From: Flavobacteriales bacterium
GTDB lineage: Bacteria > Bacteroidota > Bacteroidia > Flavobacteriales_D > JAHECK01
NCBI GenBank assembly: GCA_030591505.1
Contig: JAUVAY010000006.1
Span: forward strand, 1-40,840
Reading direction: 5' to 3'
DNA: 40,840 bases
In this document: piece by piece, positions 17,996 through 25,133 of the stretch
How positions within the stretch are numbered: the first letter of the stretch is position 1
How the letters are laid out: every line of letters starts with the position of its first letter
Program-made: the position numbers and the translations under genes
Notes under the pieces: model-generated
The model's database searches: none
Told to the model about the DNA's origin: nothing
Seen by the model: only the letters and a program-made list of their open reading frames with translations

Positions 17996-18982
17996 ATGAA
18001 GAAGATAATTAGATCAATTACCATTATTCTGTTGTGTGCAAGTAGCACTGTTCATGCACAGGATTCTCAATTTAGTCAAATGGAGAATCTAACCCTGTTG
18101 ACCAACCCGGCTACAACAGGATTGTTCACCCATGAAGACATCAACCTTGGAGCTGCATACCGAAATCAGTGGAGTAGCCTTTCGAGTAGTATAAATAGTT
18201 TTGCATTGACCTTTGATATGCCTTTGCTTAATGATAGATGGGGTGTTGGTGGATACTTGAAAAACACAGATGAAATTGGTATAATCAATACATTTAATTT
18301 TATTGCTTCAGGTTCATATCTAATTACTGATCCCGTAAAAAACAGTGATTATTTATTATCAGTTGGGCTGCAAGTAGGGTTTATCTATAAGCGAATCAAT
18401 GTAGATAATATGACTTTTGATCAACAATACGAAACAGGAAATTTTAATCCTGACCTGGTAAGTGGTGAGAACTTTATCCGTCAAAATACGGTAATGCCTG
18501 ATGCAAATATTGGGTTTTATTATCGTCATATTAATAAGGGTGTCAAATTTAGGCCTTATGGTGGTTTTACTGTTTTTCATATAACCTACCCAAAGGAGCA
18601 ATTTTTAGATGGAACAGTTGATCATTTACCATTAAGGTACTTATTCGAATTAGGGGCCTCCTACGATATTAACGAGCAGGTTAACATTATACCGGTTGTA
18701 TATTATCAGCGACAGCGAGAGTTTCAACAATTTTTGGTCAATGTATTAGGAAGTTATTCATTCGATAAATCACCTTATAAATTGATCGCCGGTATGGGAT
18801 ATAGACATGAAGATGCTATTATTATGCACCTTGGTTTTAGGCATGGCTTAAACATCTTTAGGTTTAGTTACGACTTTAATATATCAGGACTTAAGACCTA
18901 TACGAGAAACCGTGGTGCTATAGAATTCTCGTTGATCTATGTTGCCGGATCTGATAAGAAAAAGAAAGTAACGCTTTTATAG
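17996..18982 (+). CDS. PorP/SprF-family type IX secretion membrane protein
   Basis: About 328 residues from ATG 17996. An in-frame ATG at 17987 overlaps the adhesin stop by one base, but the later start begins directly with the signal peptide (MKKIIRSITIILLCASSTVH, cleaved near AQ). The mature start DSQFSQMENLTLLTNPATTG and the later AAYRNQWSSL are hallmarks of PorP/SprF, a 14-strand outer-membrane barrel-like family. Such proteins are typically encoded just downstream of type B-sorted cargo and are needed to export or attach it. Ends with an aromatic/hydrophobic strand pattern and a basic tail. Almost certainly cotranscribed with, and specific for, the adhesin. Confidence 0.95.
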   Translation: MKKIIRSITIILLCASSTVHAQDSQFSQMENLTLLTNPATTGLFTHEDINLGAAYRNQWSSLSSSINSFALTFDMPLLNDRWGVGGYLKNTDEIGIINTFNFIASGSYLITDPVKNSDYLLSVGLQVGFIYKRINVDNMTFDQQYETGNFNPDLVSGENFIRQNTVMPDANIGFYYRHINKGVKFRPYGGFTVFHITYPKEQFLDGTVDHLPLRYLFELGASYDINEQVNIIPVVYYQRQREFQQFLVNVLGSYSFDKSPYKLIAGMGYRHEDAIIMHLGFRHGLNIFRFSYDFNISGLKTYTRNRGAIEFSLIYVAGSDKKKKVTLL

Positions 18983-19085
18983 AATTTATATGAGTTAATA
19001 ATCATTTCATACTTGACAAATAAAGAGCTGTGTTCTTTTAAGGTAAATTTTATCTTTACAAACATTAAAATGAACCCACGTCTTT

Positions 19086-21113
19086 ATGCATTTTGCTAAT
19101 TCAGAATTTTTATGGGCGTTAAGCCTATTGCTTATACCGATTATTATCCATCTATTTAGGTTTAGAAGGTATAAGCAGGTCATGTTTCCGAATATCCGAT
19201 TTTTGCAAAAGATCGATGAAGAACAAAAGGCCAGAAGAAGATTAAAAGATATTCTTATTCTTATTTCACGTCTTTTTGCATTAAGCTTTTTAGTACTTGC
19301 GTTTTCTCTTCCCTTTATAGGGAATTCTAATTCCTCATCATTGGGGAATATGATCTCTATCTATGTTGATAATTCTTTTAGCATGGAAAATGAATCTGAT
19401 CAAGGAAGGTTATTGGACATAGCTAAGAAAAAAGCAGAAGAATTGGTCATGACATTTCAACCTTCAGATCAATTTCAATTGATAACAAATGACTTGGAAA
19501 TTCGGCATCAGCGATTTGTGAACAGACAAGCTTTTCTACAGTTTTTATATGAAGTTGATCTTTCAGCCGCTGCTGTGGAGCTAAGTGATATCAATCAACG
19601 GCAAATGACCTTGCTTGAAGGAGAAGAGGGATACGATAAATGGATCGCTGTATTAAGTGATATGCAATATTCAACCTCAAACCTCTCTAACTTCGCACCA
19701 GGAGATGAGTACAAGGTTGTTTTCCTTCCTATTTTACCTGATGATATTAATAATCTATATATCGATAGTCTATGGTTTGCTGATCCAGTCAGACAATTAG
19801 GAAAAAGTGAAACCCTTCATTTCAGCATTAAAAATGAATCGGACAAGAACCTGAATGATATTCAGCTTAGATTAACGATCAATGGACAAATGAAAAGCAT
19901 GGCAGGTATTGATATTCTGGCAAGAAGTAAGATCGATACATTGCTTCATTTTACTAATAATTCCAGTGCCGGCGTACAAAACGCTATTCTATCCGTCGAT
20001 GATAAGCCTATCGTTTTTGATAATGATTATTATTTCTCATACCAATTGAAAGAGAAAATTAGAGTATCAGAGATCTTTGGTCAAAATGCAAGTAATTATT
20101 ATCAATTGATCTTTTCAGATAGTCTGTTTGATTTCAGTTCTTTCTCTGTTAATCAGATTGATTTTCAAGCACTCAACAAAGCCGATCTTATTGTTTTAAA
20201 TGACCTTGAAAAGATTCCGAGTGGTTTAAATTCATTTTTAATCAAGTGGACAAAGGATGGAGGACATGTTTACGTGAGTCCGGGAGAGGTTTTTAATGAA
20301 TCTGATTACAATCAGTTTCTCGCTAATTACGGAGCCTCAATAAATGAAAAGGCCGATACAAATGATAGAAGGGTGTCTCGTGTTGAGTTGGATAATGGTT
20401 TGTTTAAAGATGTGTTTAAACGAAGTCCACAAGGAAGGGCTTTACCGCAAACAAGATCTCATTATCGCTTGAAATTCAGTGATTTTGAGTGGGAAACCCT
20501 TTTTCAACTGCAAGGGAAAGATAATTTTTTATCAACTCGAAAAGTAGAGGAAGGAAGAATCTATTTGATAGCCATACCAAGTAAGGAGAGCTGGAGTAAT
20601 TGGCCGCGTCACGCTTTGTTTATTACTACAATGCTCCGCGTAGCCGAAGAAAGTCAACGGAGTGATATGCTCGACCATAGAATTGGTGATTGGAGTGTGA
20701 TCACTATTCAGTCTGATTATAGTGGTAAGGATAGGCCTAATGAATTAAAAGCAGAAGATGGGAGTATTGCATTCATACCGGCACAGCAATGGATAGATGG
20801 TAAATTATCGATTGCTGTTAAAGATGAAGTGAAGAAGGCAGGATTTTACGACTTAATGAATGGAGACAGATCGATATATACTTTTGCTTTTAACTATTCA
20901 AGAAAAGAATCCGATTTGCGCTTCTATGATCAGGAGGAGTTGGAGGCCTGGGTAAATGATAGGGATAATGTAAGATTGATAAAAGTAAAGAACGCTCCAT
21001 TGAAAAAAAGTACGATTCGTGATGAGCGTCCATTGTGGAAATATTTCATTATTGGCGCTATCGTATTCTTACTTATCGAGATCTTAATTGTTAAGTTTAT
21101 AAAACAACGATGA
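19086..21113 (+). CDS. BatA/VWA-like domain membrane protein
   Basis: 675 residues. The N-terminus is a BatA domain: HFANSEFLWALSLLLIPIII as first membrane segment, RFRRYKQVMFPNIRFLQ on the inside, and a second segment about 57-78 (ILILISRLFALSFLVLAFSL). A VWA-like domain follows, with a metal-site (MIDAS) DNSFS at 95-99 (Asp95, Ser97, Ser99). A long periplasmic region spans ~170-645, and a last membrane segment (YFIIGAIVFLLIEILIVKF) ends in a short basic tail. Bacteroidota have several such BatA plus WFA proteins of unsettled role in envelope stress or aerotolerance. The usual MoxR ATPase and other Bat genes are not adjacent here. Confident family, uncertain function. Confidence 0.88.
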   Translation: MHFANSEFLWALSLLLIPIIIHLFRFRRYKQVMFPNIRFLQKIDEEQKARRRLKDILILISRLFALSFLVLAFSLPFIGNSNSSSLGNMISIYVDNSFSMENESDQGRLLDIAKKKAEELVMTFQPSDQFQLITNDLEIRHQRFVNRQAFLQFLYEVDLSAAAVELSDINQRQMTLLEGEEGYDKWIAVLSDMQYSTSNLSNFAPGDEYKVVFLPILPDDINNLYIDSLWFADPVRQLGKSETLHFSIKNESDKNLNDIQLRLTINGQMKSMAGIDILARSKIDTLLHFTNNSSAGVQNAILSVDDKPIVFDNDYYFSYQLKEKIRVSEIFGQNASNYYQLIFSDSLFDFSSFSVNQIDFQALNKADLIVLNDLEKIPSGLNSFLIKWTKDGGHVYVSPGEVFNESDYNQFLANYGASINEKADTNDRRVSRVELDNGLFKDVFKRSPQGRALPQTRSHYRLKFSDFEWETLFQLQGKDNFLSTRKVEEGRIYLIAIPSKESWSNWPRHALFITTMLRVAEESQRSDMLDHRIGDWSVITIQSDYSGKDRPNELKAEDGSIAFIPAQQWIDGKLSIAVKDEVKKAGFYDLMNGDRSIYTFAFNYSRKESDLRFYDQEELEAWVNDRDNVRLIKVKNAPLKKSTIRDERPLWKYFIIGAIVFLLIEILIVKFIKQR

Positions 21114-21222
21114 AGCATTCTTAAACTTTTTTTATGAATAGTTAGGTTAATAATCGACCTGTTTTAGTTAAAAAATGAATAAGAATTAAACGAGGTGTCG
21201 ATTTGTTTAATAAATTCGCAAC

Positions 21223-21315
21223 ATGAAACGAGTCTATAAGAACCTTTTAATATACAAAGGGATTATTATTGGCGAGTTCTATATGACCTTAAAAAAATCA
21301 AAATTAAACGCATGA
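21223..21315 (+). CDS. Possible 30-residue leader peptide upstream of the dihydroorotase paralogue
   Basis: ATG 21223 opens a 30-codon frame, mostly basic and hydrophobic (MKRVYKNLLIYKGIIIG...). Its TGA (21313-21315) overlaps the ATG of the next gene (21312-21314) as ATGA, a translational-coupling arrangement. No Shine-Dalgarno-like site is seen. A near -7 box (TAAATTCG, 21211-21218) lies so close that the transcript might start at or after this ATG. Either a coupled leader or chance; I lean to chance. Confidence 0.22.
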   Translation: MKRVYKNLLIYKGIIIGEFYMTLKKSKLNA

Positions 21316-22574
21316 AAATTTTGATCAGATCAGCTCGGATCATCGACCCTTCCTCCACATTTCATCATAAAAGCAAAGATATTCTTATTGAAAACGGATT
21401 GATCTCAAAAATCTCCGATAAGATAAGGGCAGGTTCAGGAATAAAAGTGATCGAAGGTAAATCTATTCATGTATCAGGCGGATGGGTTGACTTAAGAGCA
21501 AACTTTTGTGAACCAGGCCATGAGTACAAAGAGGATATTCAAAGTGGATTAAAGGCTGCTGCTTACGGTGGATTTACTGGAGTTGTCCTGTCATCAGGTA
21601 CACATCCTCCAATCGATAACAGAGCTTCGGTTGAGTTTTTACTTGCAAGAAGAAAGAATCAGGCAGTAGATATTTTCCCTTTAGGAACTGTTTCTGAAAA
21701 GAAGGAGGGCAAGGAGTTATCGGAAATGTACGATATGCACTTAGGAGGTGCCATTGGTTTTAGCGACAATAAAAAAACGATAGCATCGAATAAACTATTA
21801 TTCAAAGCGCTTACCTATTCCCATGCTTTTAATGGCTTGATCATGGACTTCCCAATGGATTATGATTGGATAGACGAGGGGCAAGTTCATGAAGGACTGA
21901 TAAGTACACAAATGGGAGTAAAAGGTATCCCTGAGGAAGCTGAAGCAATGATGGTACAAAGAGACCTGACCATGCTTAAGTATGCAGGAGGAAGATTACA
22001 TCTAGGGCCTTTATCAAGTGGGCTCTCTCTTAAGCTTATTAAAAAGGCAAAAAGTGAAGGCCTTAATATTACTGCAGAAGTTTGTCATCATTCATTATTA
22101 TTAGGGGATGAGGCAACGGCTGACTTTGATTCAAATTTTAAATTCATGCCTCCATTGAGGGATGCAAAAAGCAGAAAAGCCTTGCTAAATGCTTTAAAAG
22201 ATGGTACGATCGATGCTATTTCAAGTGATCATCAACCAGAAGATGACGACGAGAAGAGAATCGAGTTTCTTCGTAGCGCTTATGGAGCAATTGGTTTGGA
22301 ATCTTCTTTTGCAGTATCCTTGGAAGCGATCAGCGACCTTGATCTTCTTATCGAGAAGCTAACTGTTGGACCTCGAAAAATATTGGGCCTGGAAAATCCG
22401 TCAATCGAGATTGGAGCCAAGGCGAATCTTACTGTATTTGATCCAACAAAGAAGTGGGAGTTTTCAAGAACTACTGTCCATTCGAAATCACTGAATAGTC
22501 CTTATATGGGAAGAGAGTTAATAGGGAAATCAGTAGCAGTTATCAATGGTGGAAGACATTTCATAAGCGATTGA
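21312..22574 (+). CDS. Dihydroorotase paralogue with altered metal site (PyrC-like, probably not a classical DHOase)
   Basis: 420 residues of the amidohydrolase fold, typical DHOase length, with family landmarks (EYKEDIQSGLKAAAYGGFTG, IEIGAKANLTVFDP). Key residues are changed: the D-x-H-x-H-x-R-x-PG motif reads DLRANFCEPG (60-69), so both zinc histidines are Arg62 and Asn64, and the substrate Arg is Cys66. The HVST histidine becomes Pro in HLGPLSS. DHAPH becomes DHQPE, with Asp306 kept. Bacteroidota often carry such a second, diverged copy. By analogy with inactive DHOase homologues (PyrX) that support aspartate transcarbamoylase, it may be structural, or have a new reaction. No pyrB, pyrC or other pyrimidine gene is adjacent. 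Frame is intact throughout, so it is under selection. Confidence 0.85.
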   Translation: MKILIRSARIIDPSSTFHHKSKDILIENGLISKISDKIRAGSGIKVIEGKSIHVSGGWVDLRANFCEPGHEYKEDIQSGLKAAAYGGFTGVVLSSGTHPPIDNRASVEFLLARRKNQAVDIFPLGTVSEKKEGKELSEMYDMHLGGAIGFSDNKKTIASNKLLFKALTYSHAFNGLIMDFPMDYDWIDEGQVHEGLISTQMGVKGIPEEAEAMMVQRDLTMLKYAGGRLHLGPLSSGLSLKLIKKAKSEGLNITAEVCHHSLLLGDEATADFDSNFKFMPPLRDAKSRKALLNALKDGTIDAISSDHQPEDDDEKRIEFLRSAYGAIGLESSFAVSLEAISDLDLLIEKLTVGPRKILGLENPSIEIGAKANLTVFDPTKKWEFSRTTVHSKSLNSPYMGRELIGKSVAVINGGRHFISD

Positions 22575-22604
22575 TCAAAAATTAGGCTCCTTTTTTAAAA
22601 ATAG

Positions 22605-22612
22605 TATATTTG
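22605..22612 (+). promoter_or_regulatory. -7 box upstream of the small membrane peptide
   Basis: TATATTTG matches TAnnTTTG and lies 22 bases before the ATG at 22635. No TTG -33 element at the usual distance. Confidence 0.4.
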
Positions 22613-22634
22613 ATTTTCTACAGACAGGAGATTA

Positions 22635-22805
22635 ATGAATTCATTTATTATTGGCTTATTATTAGTAGCTGCGCCTTTGGCATTTGCTGCATTTCTACTT
22701 TTCTTTATGATGAGTGGGAAAGGAACGACTCCTCTTAAAGAAGTGAAGGAAGAATTGAAAGGAGTGAAGGAAGTGAAGGAATCAAAAGAAGAATTAATAA
22801 AATAA
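22635..22805 (+). CDS. Small membrane peptide, 56 residues
   Basis: A short gene with the sequence features of a real one. It has a purine-rich AGGAG four bases before the ATG (closer than usual) and a -7 box upstream. The N-terminal half (residues ~3-27, SFIIGLLLVAAPLAFAAFLL) is one hydrophobic segment. The C-terminal half is highly charged with a repeated KEVKEEL/KEVKESK pattern, likely an amphipathic helix. Topology resembles single-span regulatory or assembly peptides. Family not recognised; ends just before the palindrome cluster. Confidence 0.55.
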   Translation: MNSFIIGLLLVAAPLAFAAFLLFFMMSGKGTTPLKEVKEELKGVKEVKESKEELIK

Positions 22806-22850
22806 TAGTTGGAATAGCCTTAGGATATTTGATGGCTCTTAGAACACTTA

Positions 22851-22980
22851 TAGCCTTGCCTTTTAAGGCAAGGCTAAAAAATGATATTAATATTGGCTTT
22901 AGCCTTTAATAGATAGAATTAGTATTAAAGGCTAAAGCCGAGTAGGACTTTTGGATTAATAATTGGGCTTAAGCCCAATC
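22851..22980. repeat. Cluster of three perfect inverted repeats
   Basis: First: tagccttgcctt / aaggcaaggcta (22851-22862, 22865-22876), loop TT. Second: ggctttagcctttaat / attaaaggctaaagcc (22895-22910, 22924-22939), 16-bp arms with a 13-base loop. Third: attgggcttaagcccaat (22962-22979), loop-free. All contain the core ggctt/aagcc or close variants. None is followed by a T run, so they are not simple terminators. They resemble repeated intergenic palindromes of Bacteroidota (GGGCTTTAGCCC-like). Confidence 0.7.
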
Positions 22981-23023
22981 AAATAAATGCTTATTCAATC
23001 AATATGAGGTATGAAATAAGTTA

Positions 23024-23070
23024 CTGTGCACTCTGTGGATTCTCTGAGCGTCTTTGTGATACCTTTTATT
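23024..23070. repeat. CACAGAG-type intergenic motif, copy 2
   Basis: Reads ctgtgcactctgtggattctctgagcgtctttgtgatacc in pieces; its reverse complement shares gtatcacA(A/G)AG and GC-rich cagag words with 948-972. Imperfect match. No function known. Confidence 0.35.
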
Positions 23071-23094
23071 TTCTACTTGGATAGGTTTTATAAC

Positions 23095-23125
23095 AAAAAA
23101 AGGTCACCATAAATGATGACCTTTT
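23095..23125 (-). terminator. Terminator after the DUF1573 gene (may act both ways)
   Basis: Arms aaaggtca.. / ..tgaccttt (about 23098-23106, 23117-23125), extendable through ccat/atga with one mismatch. Seven As (23095-23101) give the U tract on the minus strand; TTTT on the plus side is short. Confidence 0.82.
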
Positions 23126-23144
23126 CAATTTTGAATATTTCCTA

Positions 23145-23696
23145 TTAAGAATTCTCTACAATAACATTCGCTTTAACTTTTAATACTGTCTTTTCAGGTT
23201 CAGTATTAGCCGTTACAGTAATTGATTTTGTTTGTTGGTTCTTTTGCTTTCCAGGCTTGTAAATGATTTCAAGTTCTCCACTTTCTCCTGGTGCAATTGG
23301 TTCTTTAGGCCATCTTGGAACAGTACAACCACATGATCCTTTTGCATTGGTAATAATTAAAGGTTCATTACCTGTATTGGTAAAGGTAAAAACGTAATTG
23401 TTACTAGAATTCTGTGCAATGTTTCCAAAATCGTGATCTAACTTTTCGAAAGAAACACTTGTTTTTGCGCCAACAGGAGTGTTTTTATTCTGACTGCTAA
23501 TTGGGTCAAAATTTGGGTTTTTCTGTTTTTTCTGTGCTTCTTCTTTCGTTTTTGCACTTCTTTTCTCCGCTCTGTTAGCTGTAACTCTGCTTCTTGAGGA
23601 ATTACTAGCTCCGTCGTTGCTTACAATCTGGTAGGTGTTAAATAATGTAAGCGCACCAAAAATGGCTACGGCTGCAATTAATATTTTGTCTTTCAT
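23145..23696 (-). CDS. DUF1573 protein, exported or membrane-anchored
   Basis: 183 residues from the ATG at 23696. An upstream in-frame start at 23762 would add a lysine- and phenylalanine-rich leader unlike a signal, so I reject it. The N-terminus is one hydrophobic segment (ILIAAVAIFGALTLFNTYQI) followed by a basic, disordered linker (to ~75). The DUF1573 domain follows: FEKLDHDFGNIAQNSS, TFTNTGNEPLIITNAKGSCGCTV, PIAPGESGELEIIYKPG. This is a common ASPM/Hydin-like Ig-fold domain of Bacteroidota, with a conserved CGC pair. Function unknown. It is divergent from the 2-hydroxyglutarate oxidase. Confidence 0.92.
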   Translation of the reverse strand: MKDKILIAAVAIFGALTLFNTYQIVSNDGASNSSRSRVTANRAEKRSAKTKEEAQKKQKNPNFDPISSQNKNTPVGAKTSVSFEKLDHDFGNIAQNSSNNYVFTFTNTGNEPLIITNAKGSCGCTVPRWPKEPIAPGESGELEIIYKPGKQKNQQTKSITVTANTEPEKTVLKVKANVIVENS

Positions 23697-23837
23697 AGTA
23701 AGTTTATTTGAACCACAAAAGAAGAGTTTTACTTTTAAAAAGTCAAGAAAAATTAAATTCAATTTTTATCAACTTATTTCAAGCTGTTATTATTCAATCG
23801 TAAATTCATTTCTTACCTTCGCATTAATATTTTCGAT

Positions 23838-25046
23838 ATGGTTTATGATATAGCTATAATAGGAGGTGGAATAGTTGGTTCAGCTACCTTTTATCAATTA
23901 CAAAAGCGTTTTCCAACATTAAAAATAGCACTGATAGAAAAGGAGGATATCCTTGCTGATCATCAGACTGGTCACAATTCTGGCGTCTTGCACTCAGGGC
24001 TATATTATAAACCAGGATCTTTAAAGGCCAGAAACTGTATTGAGGGTAGGGAAGAGATCGTCGCTTTTTCTAAAGAGCATGGGATAGATCATGATGTATG
24101 TGGAAAGGTTGTGGCGGCGGCAAGTGAAGTTGAATTACCATTTATGGATAATATTTTCGAAATCGGTAAGGAAAATAAACTTTCGGGCATCGAAAAGATC
24201 ACGGGAGAACAAGTAAAAGAGATTGAACCCAATGTTGAGGCAATTGCTGGACTATGGGTGCCTCAGACAGGAATTATTGATTTTAGAGCGGCAACAGCAA
24301 AGATGGTTGAGATTGCGCTTTCTCTTAATGAAGATTCAAAATTATTTTTAGGGGAAGAAGTTATTGCTGTGGAACATGAAGATGGTAAACAGGAGTTAAT
24401 TACCGAAAAGCAAAAAATAAAAGCACGTTACACTGTGTTTTGCGCCGGACTTCAAGCTGATAGGATGGCAATTAAAGACGGTGTTGAAGTAAAAGAAAAG
24501 GTAGTAGGGTTTAGAGGTGATTATTATGAATTAAAAGATGAAGCTAAACACAAGGTTAAAAATCTAATCTATCCAGTCCCTAATCCTGCTTTTCCGTTTC
24601 TTGGTGTTCATTTTACGCGCATGACGGATGGAGAAATAGAATGTGGACCTAACGCTGTATTTACTTTCAAAAGAGAAGGCTATGGCAAGACGGATTTCAG
24701 TATGAAGGATACAATTGATGCCTTATCTTATAAAGGAACGTGGAATTTGTTTTTCAAAAACATGAGTTTTGGTATAAATGAATACCGTCGTGCATTTTCG
24801 AAAAAATTGTTTCTTAAAACACTTCAACGATTAATTCCTAGTCTGGAAATGGATGACCTTAAACCGGGAAGATCTGGGGTTAGAGCATTATTGCTTAGTC
24901 CAGATGGAGATACACGAGATGATTTTAGGATAGTTAGTAGAAAAAATAGTATTCATGTGCTTAATGCGCCCTCGCCTGCAGCAACAGCTTCTATGGCAAT
25001 TGGGAGAGAAATAGCTGACATGGCGGTAGAAAAATTCTCTATTTAA
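23838..25046 (+). CDS. lhgO: L-2-hydroxyglutarate oxidase
   Basis: 402 residues, the full length for LhgO. The N-terminal FAD site GGGIVGSATFYQL follows the first strand (YDIAIIG); next are ADHQTGHNSGVLHSGLYYKP, the family signature, and the C-terminal FAD-interacting GRSGVRALLLSPDG. It oxidises L-2-hydroxyglutarate, a by-product of malate dehydrogenase and similar promiscuous reductases, to 2-oxoglutarate, feeding electrons to the respiratory chain at the membrane. Metabolite-repair enzyme, single gene. A near -7 box (TACCTTCG, 23814-23821) lies before the start; no strong Shine-Dalgarno site. Confidence 0.95.
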   Translation: MVYDIAIIGGGIVGSATFYQLQKRFPTLKIALIEKEDILADHQTGHNSGVLHSGLYYKPGSLKARNCIEGREEIVAFSKEHGIDHDVCGKVVAAASEVELPFMDNIFEIGKENKLSGIEKITGEQVKEIEPNVEAIAGLWVPQTGIIDFRAATAKMVEIALSLNEDSKLFLGEEVIAVEHEDGKQELITEKQKIKARYTVFCAGLQADRMAIKDGVEVKEKVVGFRGDYYELKDEAKHKVKNLIYPVPNPAFPFLGVHFTRMTDGEIECGPNAVFTFKREGYGKTDFSMKDTIDALSYKGTWNLFFKNMSFGINEYRRAFSKKLFLKTLQRLIPSLEMDDLKPGRSGVRALLLSPDGDTRDDFRIVSRKNSIHVLNAPSPAATASMAIGREIADMAVEKFSI

Positions 25047-25133
25047 CATATTGTCAGATAGTTATTAAGCAATGTCGGCTTAGTCATACAGTAGAAGGAG
25101 TACAGTTTGTACTTTGCAAATAAAATAAATAAA

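Larger units (their letters stand above)
22806..23094. other. Intergenic region without a gene, mostly palindromic DNA
   Basis: No credible coding frame. It contains three perfect inverted repeats (22851-22980) and a CACAGAG-type motif (about 23024-23070), then joins the DUF1573 terminator. Confidence 0.6.

Noticed and set aside
22851-22876. Terminator
   Set aside because: The perfect hairpin has no T run on either strand.
23697-23762. Longer start for the DUF1573 protein
   Set aside because: It would add 22 residues before the membrane segment and run into the divergent promoter region.
25107-25133. TTG start for the cytochrome
   Set aside because: ATG 25134 opens directly on the signal peptide.
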